The notes under the pieces are model-generated. The model ran no database searches. It was not told the DNA's origin and saw nothing but the letters and a program-made list of their open reading frames with translations. From Chloroflexota bacterium (GTDB taxonomy: Bacteria > Chloroflexota > Anaerolineae > Promineifilales > Promineifilaceae), in contig JAHEEY010000026.1 in NCBI GenBank assembly GCA_024640485.1, positions 1 to 19,547 of the forward strand: a stretch of DNA of 19,547 nt. The letters run 5' to 3'. Positions 15,013 through 19,547 of the stretch are shown here, piece by piece. The position numbers and the translations under genes are program-made. How positions within the stretch are numbered: the stretch's first letter is position 1; the number at the start of each line of letters is the position of its first letter.

Positions 15013-15621
15013 ATGACCAGTCTTAAGGGTGGTGAAAGTAAAAAAGTCAGCCGTCAGGAACAGCGTCGACAGCAGCTGGCTCGCAAGAAGCGTGTGGGTG
15101 CCTTGAAATTGTGGGGTCCTGTGGCGGCATTGTTGATCGTTCTGATCGGGGTTGCCATTATTCGTATCACCGAACCAGAGGTGCTGGGGGCGATGTTTGT
15201 AGACGGTGCCCCGGCCGGCGAGCATGACCTTGAGGCTGAGATCGCGTTGGGTGACCTGCCCCCAACCGGCGGGCTGCACAGCCCCCAATGGCAGAACTGC
15301 GGCATATACGACCAGCCGGTCAACGCCGCCAACGCCGTACACGCGCTGGAGCACGGGGCCGTTTGGATCACTTACCATCCCGATCTGCCCTCGGAACAAA
15401 TCACGCAGCTGCGTGATTTGGTAAGGGGGAGTACGCATCTGCTGCTCAGCCCTTATCCTGGACAGGCCAGCGATGTGGTACTGACCGCCTGGGATGTGCA
15501 GCTGTCATTGGAAACAGCCGCAGACGAGAGAGTCTCGGAATTCATTGATAGATATCGTAATACCCGGGGGCCTGAGCCAGGTGCTTCCTGCAGCAATGGC
15601 ATTGGAAGCCCTATAAACTAA
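15013..15621 (+). CDS. Membrane-anchored DUF3105 protein (first of tandem pair)
   Basis: 202 residues from ATG 15013. AAGAGGA lies seven bases before this start. An in-frame ATG at 14935 would overlap the likely promoter and the tandem repeat, so I do not use it. The N-terminus is very basic (residues 9-28), followed by one transmembrane helix, LWGPVAALLIVLIGVAII, giving a cytoplasmic tail and an external domain. The external part is DUF3105: LPPTGGLHSPQWQNCGIYDQ, then ALEHGAVWITYHPDL and a C-terminal GASCSNGIG. The conserved Cys, several His, Glu-His-Gly and a second C-terminal Cys suggest a metal site or disulfide, but the family has no established function. The next gene is a paralogue 18 bases downstream. 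Confidence 0.85.
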   Translation: MTSLKGGESKKVSRQEQRRQQLARKKRVGALKLWGPVAALLIVLIGVAIIRITEPEVLGAMFVDGAPAGEHDLEAEIALGDLPPTGGLHSPQWQNCGIYDQPVNAANAVHALEHGAVWITYHPDLPSEQITQLRDLVRGSTHLLLSPYPGQASDVVLTAWDVQLSLETAADERVSEFIDRYRNTRGPEPGASCSNGIGSPIN

Positions 15622-15639
15622 CCGGAGAGGAGTTTTGAA

Positions 15640-16230
15640 ATGTCTAGGAAACCAGTAAAAAGAAAGGATGCTGAAAATTCTAAAAGCAGCAACCGCAGCA
15701 GGTTGGTCATTGGCTTAGTCGTGGTCGGCTTTCTAAGCTTGATAGGGTTGATATTTGTCAGCGGTAGAGAACCAGCGGGAATTGAAGGGCTAGTTGAATT
15801 CCCACGGCCTGCACAAGGCCATGATGATGGCCACGATCATACGGATGATGATCACAGCGATCTGCCCCCAGTTGGCGGCATCCACAGCAGTGCCTGGCAG
15901 AACTGTGGCATCTATGATCAGCCTATCGAAGTAGGGAATGCCGCTCACTCCATGGAACACGGCGCCGTATGGATCGCCTATCAGCCCGACCTGGACGCTG
16001 ATTCCGTCGCATCCCTACAGGATCGGGTCCGAGGCACCACCTATCTGATTCTCAGCCCGTACCCGGAGCTGAAGAGCCCGGTGGTCATGACTGCCTGGGG
16101 GCTGCAGTTGGAGCTGGATTCAGCCGACGACAAGCGGGTCGACCAATTCATCGAGCGGTACCGCTCCGGCCCGCAGACACCCGAACGGGGTGCCAGCTGT
16201 GTTGACGGCGTGGGACAGCCGCTGTCCTAG
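15640..16230 (+). CDS. Membrane-anchored DUF3105 protein with His/Asp-rich stalk (second of pair)
   Basis: 196 residues: a basic start, one transmembrane helix (LVIGLVVVGFLSLIGLIFV, about residues 23-41), then a stalk with a metal-binding look, HDDGHDHTDDDH, and the DUF3105 domain. The shared core is PPVGGIHSSAWQNCGIYDQP, SMEHGAVWIAYQPDL, LILSPYPE and a C-terminal GASCVDGVG. Compared with its upstream paralogue the core is strongly conserved while linker and tail differ, so the pair arose by duplication and then specialised. The His/Asp stalk could gather Cu, Zn or Ni for the domain; this is inference. AGGAG at 15628-15632 is seven bases before the ATG, and a strong terminator follows, so the two genes form a two-gene operon. 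Confidence 0.87.
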   Translation: MSRKPVKRKDAENSKSSNRSRLVIGLVVVGFLSLIGLIFVSGREPAGIEGLVEFPRPAQGHDDGHDHTDDDHSDLPPVGGIHSSAWQNCGIYDQPIEVGNAAHSMEHGAVWIAYQPDLDADSVASLQDRVRGTTYLILSPYPELKSPVVMTAWGLQLELDSADDKRVDQFIERYRSGPQTPERGASCVDGVGQPLS

Positions 16231-16259
16231 CCGCGGCAGCTGCCAAAAGCGTAATCACC

Positions 16260-16290
16260 AGAGACGATCCACCGGGTCGTCTCTTTTTTT
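16260..16290 (+). terminator. Strong Rho-independent terminator after the DUF3105 pair
   Basis: The stem AGAGACGA (16260-16267) with TCGTCTCT (16277-16284) continues inward as TCC/GGG to about 11 bp with a small loop. It ends in seven T at 16284-16290. Confidence 0.93.
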
Positions 16291-16346
16291 ACCTGCGACT
16301 AGGCATTGAACACCGCTGACTGCCGCGGCCTATGCGCGGCAAACGG

Positions 16347-16375
16347 TTTCAGCAGCCAGCCGCTTGCGGTATAAT
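16347..16375 (+). promoter_or_regulatory. Promoter for the Gfo/Idh/MocA gene
   Basis: TTTCAG (16347-16352), a 17-base spacer and a perfect TATAAT (16370-16375) lie after the preceding terminator, about 154 bases before the ATG. The expected leader contains a hairpin at 16428-16444 (GCCCCA with TGGGGC) and another just before the ribosome site. Confidence 0.55.
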
Positions 16376-16496
16376 CTGCCAACTGTTCAAGACGGATAGT
16401 GATCGGCAGCGCTGTTCCATAACAACCGCCCCATGATGTGGGGCCTGACAATGTTCCCTGAGTAAACTACTCCGGTCGAGACGCTGTATGAAGCAA

Positions 16497-16514
16497 ACAA
16501 CCGTCACCGGTTGT
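16497..16514 (+). promoter_or_regulatory. Hairpin abutting the ribosome site of the Gfo/Idh/MocA gene
   Basis: ACAACCG (16497-16503) pairs perfectly with CGGTTGT (16508-16514) around TCAC. It ends one base before the strong Shine-Dalgarno sequence GAGGAGG (16516-16522), which is six bases before ATG 16529. A structure here could affect ribosome loading or bind a regulator. Confidence 0.5.
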
Positions 16515-16528
16515 CGAGGAGGTTTTGG

Positions 16529-17515
16529 ATGAAGAAGATACGTTGGGGATTGCTCTCAACCGCTAATATCAATCGCAGGGTTATCCCCGCTATTCAGGAG
16601 TCACCCCGCGGCCAATTGGTCGCGGTTGCCAGCCGCTCCTTGGACTCTGCCCAGGAATACGCCGACTATTGGGAGATTCCTAAAACATTCGGCAGCTATC
16701 AGGAGATGCTCAATTCCGACGCTGTTGACGCCGTATACATCAGCCTGCCCAACCATCTGCACGCCGAATGGTCGATCAAGGCGATGCAGGCCGGCAAGCA
16801 CGTGCTCTGTGAAAAGCCATTTGCCTTGACTCTGGCTGATGTGGATCGGATGACAGCCGTGGCCGCTGAAACCGGTATGGTGTTGTCCGAAGCGTTCATG
16901 TACCGCCACCATCCGCAGACGAAAATGGTGGGCGAGTTCGTCAAGAGCGGCCGGCTGGGCGACGTCACCCTGGTCCGTGGGGCCTTCAATTTCACCGTGG
17001 CCAAACCGGAAAACATCCGTCTGGCTGCCGATATGGGCGGCGGCTCGCTGTGGGATGTGGGTGTCTACCCCATGAGCTTTGCCCAATACATCATGGGCGA
17101 ACGGCCAGAATGGGTGATGGGCGATCAGAAGCTGGGCGCCAGCGGGGTAGATATCTTCTTCTCCGGGCAGATGCATTACAGCGGCGGTCGTATGGCTCAG
17201 ATCTCTTCTGCCTTCAATACCCCGCTGTATACCATGGCGGAAGTGATTGGTACCAAAGGGCGGCTGCGGCTGACCCGGCCCTTTACCGGTGTCCATGAGG
17301 ACGGCAACCGGATCACCTTTTATCCCAACGATCTGCCCCCGGAAGAGCTGACCCTGCCGGAGGAATATCTCTATTTAGGTGAAGTTGAAGATATGCAAGC
17401 GGCCATACTAGACGGCGCTGAAGGCTACCTGAAATTATCGGAAACCCGCGATCATGTACGCACGGTGTTGGCGCTGTATGAATCGGCGCAGAAGAAGCAG
17501 TTCATCACGCTGTAA
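16529..17515 (+). CDS. Gfo/Idh/MocA-family NAD(P)-dependent oxidoreductase
   Basis: 328 residues from ATG 16529, chosen because GAGGAGG lies six bases upstream and the protein then starts MKKIRWGLLSTANI, the usual N-terminus of the family. The Rossmann domain is followed by the signature CEKPFAL with Glu95-Lys96-Pro97; the Lys is the conserved catalytic/cofactor residue. The second half is the alpha/beta dimerisation domain with GGGSLWDVGVYPMSFA. That segment and the STANI nucleotide loop are most like the dihydrodiol/D-xylose dehydrogenase branch. The likely reaction is oxidation or reduction of a sugar, polyol or related hydroxyl group; the substrate cannot be named. It is a single-gene transcript with its own promoter and terminator and converges with the cation exporter gene. 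Confidence 0.9.
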   Translation: MKKIRWGLLSTANINRRVIPAIQESPRGQLVAVASRSLDSAQEYADYWEIPKTFGSYQEMLNSDAVDAVYISLPNHLHAEWSIKAMQAGKHVLCEKPFALTLADVDRMTAVAAETGMVLSEAFMYRHHPQTKMVGEFVKSGRLGDVTLVRGAFNFTVAKPENIRLAADMGGGSLWDVGVYPMSFAQYIMGERPEWVMGDQKLGASGVDIFFSGQMHYSGGRMAQISSAFNTPLYTMAEVIGTKGRLRLTRPFTGVHEDGNRITFYPNDLPPEELTLPEEYLYLGEVEDMQAAILDGAEGYLKLSETRDHVRTVLALYESAQKKQFITL

Positions 17516-17546
17516 ACCAGTCAGATACTACCCCCCAAGTTATCAC

Positions 17547-17578
17547 AAGGCCCACATCAGATGATGTGGGCCTTTTTT
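17547..17578 (+). terminator. Rho-independent terminator after the Gfo/Idh/MocA gene
   Basis: A perfect 12-bp stem (AAGGCCCACATC 17547-17558 with GATGTGGGCCTT 17563-17574), AGAT loop and six T at 17573-17578. The T tract is on the plus strand only, so it serves the oxidoreductase gene more than the convergent exporter gene. Confidence 0.95.
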
Positions 17579-17608
17579 GTCTGGAACACCTTGTTCGAGC
17601 GGCTGTGA

Positions 17609-18835
17609 TCAGCCGATGATCGGCTGCGGCACTGCTTCGTGGTGAAGGGTCAGTTGGTGGGCGCTTTCGATCTCTTCCAACCATGGATCAACATGCACCA
17701 CCACTTCGGTCAGCTGCGGTATCTGGTGGAACAGAGCGTGGCGCACCTCCTCAACGATGTGGTGACTTTCCAGCGTGGTCAGATGCGGGTCAACGGCGAT
17801 AGCAAGTTCGGCATGAATCTTGTGTCCCATCCAGCGCATCCGCAGCCGGTGCAGCTCTCTGACGCCATCCGGCTGCTTTGCCGCCGCTTCGGCTTTCTCC
17901 AGCGTCTCTGGTTCAATCGCGTCCATCAGCCGGTACCACATGGATATGGTGGCGTCCCGGGTGATGAAAACAATGGCGACACCGATGAGAATGCCGATGA
18001 TCGGGTCCACAATCGGCAGTCCGATCCAACTGCCGCCAGCCGCCAGCAGCACGGCTAGAGAGGTGAGTCCGTCGGTGCGGGCGTGGAGGCCGTCAGCGAC
18101 CATCGCCGCCGATCCGATCTTGCGTCCAACCCGGATCTGGATGACCGCCACATACTCATTGCCGAAGAAGCCGATGACCGCCGCTACCGCCACCCACCCC
18201 AAGTTGCTGATCGGCTCTGGGTGCAGGAACTTCTGGATCGATTCCCAGAAGATGACTCCGGCACTGAAGGCGATTGACAGCACGATAAAGATGCCAGCCA
18301 CATCCTCGGCCCGGGAAAACCCATAATTATACCGTTTGGTCGCTGCCCGGCGGGCCAGGTAGAAGGCGATCAGCAGCGGGATCGAATTCAACCCATCTCC
18401 GATATTGTGGATGGTATCTGCCAGCAGGGCAACACTGCCGCTCCACAGGACAATGACGATCTGGATTACCGAGGTGATTGTCAGCGCTGCTAGTGCAAGC
18501 CAGACCGTGCGGATGCCTTCCTCATGGGTGGCAAAAGCGGTGTCTGAGGCGAGGCTGCCGTGATCATGGCTGTGGCCGTGGAGATGGAAGATGGCTGCGA
18601 TCCAACCAAGGATCCCTCGGCTGTGATCATGGTCGTGGTCGCCATGATCGTGTGTGTGGTGGTGGCCGTCATGATGGTGGTCATGGTCGCCATGATCGTG
18701 TTCGTGGTCGCCATGATCGTGTTCGTTGCCATCATGATGGCTGTCGTGGTCATGTTGATGCGCTGGGTGATCATGCTCATGGACGCTGTCGGTCGGATGA
18801 GGGTGGTCGTGTGGTTGCGATGTTTCTGATTGCAC
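17609..18835 (-). CDS. CDF-family zinc exporter with long His-rich N-terminus
   Basis: 408 residues, longer than a typical CDF exporter (about 300) because of a cytoplasmic N-terminal tail of about 92 residues containing roughly thirty His, mostly as His-Asp-His units. Six membrane helices follow. The two metal-binding helices carry ADTIHNIGDGLNS (His-x3-Asp) and VADGLHARTDGLTS (His-x3-Asp). HxxxD in both helices is the pattern of zinc-selective ZnT-type members. The C-terminal cytoplasmic ferredoxin-like domain (GHKIHAELAIAVDP, ending VVVHVDPW) is typical. The protein should export Zn2+, perhaps Co2+ or Cd2+, using proton exchange. The start is GTG at 18833-18835 with AGGAG seven bases upstream on the minus strand. 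It lies 64 bases downstream of the ArsR-type sensor gene and should be in its operon. The tail is encoded by internally repeated DNA. Confidence 0.93.
   Translation of the reverse strand: MQSETSQPHDHPHPTDSVHEHDHPAHQHDHDSHHDGNEHDHGDHEHDHGDHDHHHDGHHHTHDHGDHDHDHSRGILGWIAAIFHLHGHSHDHGSLASDTAFATHEEGIRTVWLALAALTITSVIQIVIVLWSGSVALLADTIHNIGDGLNSIPLLIAFYLARRAATKRYNYGFSRAEDVAGIFIVLSIAFSAGVIFWESIQKFLHPEPISNLGWVAVAAVIGFFGNEYVAVIQIRVGRKIGSAAMVADGLHARTDGLTSLAVLLAAGGSWIGLPIVDPIIGILIGVAIVFITRDATISMWYRLMDAIEPETLEKAEAAAKQPDGVRELHRLRMRWMGHKIHAELAIAVDPHLTTLESHHIVEEVRHALFHQIPQLTEVVVHVDPWLEEIESAHQLTLHHEAVPQPIIG
18637..18726. repeat. 21-bp repeats encoding the His-rich tail
   Basis: The 21-bp unit GGTCGCCATGATCGTGTTCG(T) occurs perfectly twice in tandem at 18685-18705 and 18706-18726, and its first 16 bases recur at 18637-18652. 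The repeats lie inside the exporter gene and keep frame, so each unit adds or removes seven residues of the metal-binding tail. Confidence 0.85.
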
Positions 18836-18899
18836 GAGCTGACTCCTGTAAAATGATTTTCAATAATGGATTGGATTTACAACAAGCGCTACCACAAGA

Positions 18900-19274
18900 T
18901 TAGCTGCGGTGCGCCCTATCCGGATATGGATGATCCGGCAGGTTACGGCGGACATGGTCCAGGTGGTAAAGCGCTTCCTTAAACAAAGCGGCTACATGGC
19001 TGTCGTCAATGGAGTAGAAAATCTGATTCCCGTCTCGACGGGTGCGCACCAGGCGAATTGCCCGCAGCTTGGCCAGATGATGGGATACAGCCGATGCTGA
19101 AACAGGCACCTGCTCGCTCAGCTCATTGACGCTGTACTCCCGTTCGGTCAACATGTAGATCAACTGGGCGCGGGTAGGATCGCTTAATGCTTTGAAGGTT
19201 CCCACCACATCGTCCAGAAGGTCGTCAGGCAGCAGCAAATTGCTCTTGTCATGGTTCGCGGATGAATCGCTCAT
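18900..19274 (-). CDS. ArsR/SmtB-family zinc-responsive repressor (CzrA-like)
   Basis: 124 residues from ATG 19272-19274. A GTG six bases upstream is also in frame, but GGAG lies only three bases from it and nine from the ATG. The winged-helix core is clear: FKALSDPTRAQLIYML, then the recognition helix SASAVSHHLAKLR and a wing RTRRDGNQIFYSI. The C-terminal helix carries a complete alpha-5 zinc site, Asp91-x-His93-x10-His104-x2-His107, the pattern of CzrA and SmtB. No Cys is present near the alpha-3 helix, so cadmium/lead-type sites are absent. Such proteins bind DNA without metal and let go when Zn2+ or Co2+ binds. The neighbouring exporter gene and the palindrome over the promoter fit autoregulation of a zinc-efflux operon. 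Confidence 0.93.
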   Translation of the reverse strand: MSDSSANHDKSNLLLPDDLLDDVVGTFKALSDPTRAQLIYMLTEREYSVNELSEQVPVSASAVSHHLAKLRAIRLVRTRRDGNQIFYSIDDSHVAALFKEALYHLDHVRRNLPDHPYPDRAHRS

Positions 19275-19288
19275 CAACACCTACTCCG

Positions 19289-19324
19289 TACTGAGTATAT
19301 GAACATTTATTCAGATACTCAGTA
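19289..19324. promoter_or_regulatory. 36-bp dyad operator of the zinc-efflux operon
   Basis: TACTGAGTAT (19289-19298) and ATACTCAGTA (19315-19324) form a perfect 10-bp inverted repeat. It shares its centre with an inner SmtB/CzrA-like 12-2-12 site, ATGAACA-TT-TATTCAGAT (19299-19316). The inner part closely resembles the known smt operator. The dyad overlaps the -10 box, so bound repressor would block transcription. Confidence 0.85.
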
Positions 19325-19348
19325 TAGCACACGCCATCGATGAGGCAA
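19321..19348 (-). promoter_or_regulatory. Promoter of the arsR-exporter operon
   Basis: Reading the minus strand, TTGCCT (19343-19348) is the -35 box. After a 16-base spacer, TATACT (19321-19326) is a TGn-extended -10 box (TGCTATACT). Transcription should begin near 19314, inside the operator dyad. Confidence 0.7.
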
Positions 19349-19356
19349 ATCGGATC

Positions 19357-19547
19357 CTAGAGGGTCGCTGGGATGGGGTGGCGGGATTCCTTGATGAAGG
19401 TGAAGGAGACAAAAGCCGTCGCCGCCAATGCCGCCCAAAACGCGAAGGGTAATCCAGGCCGTGTCGCTGCCAGGCTGTTGCCCAGCATGGGGGCAAGCAG
19501 TTGGCCTATAGAGGAAAGCACGCTCACCAACCCCATGGCGGTGCCCG
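19357..19547 (-). CDS. MFS transporter, C-terminal end (partial)
   Basis: The minus strand has a frame that enters from the right edge and stops with TAG at 19357-19359, coding 62 residues here. The peptide includes GTAMGLVSVLSSIGQLLAPM, a Gly/Pro-containing transmembrane helix, then a second helix, PFAFWAALAATAFVSFTFI, and a short polar tail KESRHP. This is typical of the last two helices of a major facilitator superfamily exporter (multidrug type most likely). The stop lies only about nine bases before the -35 box of the zinc operon, so the two units are packed tightly and read-through is possible. Substrate and length cannot be judged. Confidence 0.75.
   Translation of the reverse strand, partial: GTAMGLVSVLSSIGQLLAPMLGNSLAATRPGLPFAFWAALAATAFVSFTFIKESRHPIPATL

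Noticed and set aside
18478..18835. Repeats in the His-rich region as a possible CRISPR array
   Set aside because: The repeats are directly adjacent without unique spacers and keep the coding frame of the exporter.
18478..18903. Long plus-strand open frames opposite the His-rich region, including one that looks like a membrane protein (Met/Val/Ile-rich)
   Set aside because: They are the mirror of the repeated CAT/GAC codons of the exporter tail; no ribosome site or independent homology is seen.

Overview
The window looks like a chromosomal segment of a GC-rich bacterium, most likely a member of the Chloroflexota (Anaerolineae/Caldilineae-like). This is inferred from gene content: a Pro/Thr/Ala-linker lipoprotein with propeller repeats, a cyclase-ATPase-TPR regulator, tandem DUF3105 proteins, an aldehyde:ferredoxin oxidoreductase with its own MoaD, and a 4-hydroxybutyryl-CoA-dehydratase-like protein. 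No single gene proves the phylum. I see no rRNA, tRNA, CRISPR array, intact insertion sequence or phage gene.

Layout. 1-2040: the end of a 3-methyladenine DNA glycosylase I gene with its terminator, then a propeller lipoprotein gene with its terminator. 2077-5391: a co-directional run of an atypical short-chain dehydrogenase, a CE15-like esterase, a DinB-like protein and a Qnr-like pentapeptide-repeat protein. 5392-5917: a region with hairpins and a divergent universal-stress-like gene on the minus strand. 5918-6519: 600 bases with no convincing gene, holding a terminator-like hairpin, a spaced inverted repeat, a good sigma-70-type promoter and a leader of about 200 bases. 6520-8545: aldehyde:ferredoxin oxidoreductase and a MoaD/ThiS sulfur carrier, separated by a 19-bp-stem hairpin. 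8689-11286: an 865-residue adenylyl cyclase-ATPase-TPR regulator. 11385-14755: a tightly coupled pair, a HpaB/4-hydroxybutyryl-CoA-dehydratase-family flavoprotein and a long-chain acyl-CoA synthetase. 15013-16290: two tandem membrane-anchored DUF3105 proteins and a strong terminator. 16347-17578: a Gfo/Idh/MocA oxidoreductase with its own promoter and terminator. 17609-19348 (minus strand): an ArsR/SmtB zinc sensor followed by a CDF zinc exporter with a very His-rich N-terminus, under a promoter covered by a large palindromic operator. 19357-19547 (minus strand): the end of an MFS transporter gene.

How they may work together. The clearest regulatory circuit is the zinc module at the right end: a sensor with a complete alpha-5 metal site, a 36-bp dyad over the -10 element and start region, and an exporter with zinc-type HxxxD pairs in both metal-binding helices. 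The clearest metabolic theme is carboxylic acid/aldehyde/CoA-thioester chemistry from 6520 to 14755: a tungsten or molybdenum pterin aldehyde oxidoreductase, a candidate sulfur carrier for its cofactor, a hydroxyacyl-CoA-dehydratase-like enzyme and an acid:CoA ligase. A link among all four is inference, because the cyclase gene lies between the two pairs. The best candidates for undescribed biology are the tandem DUF3105 pair, the altered Fe-S ligand spacing in the dehydratase-like protein, the SDR/CE15 pair with non-canonical active sites, and the structured intergenic region and leader before the aldehyde oxidoreductase gene.
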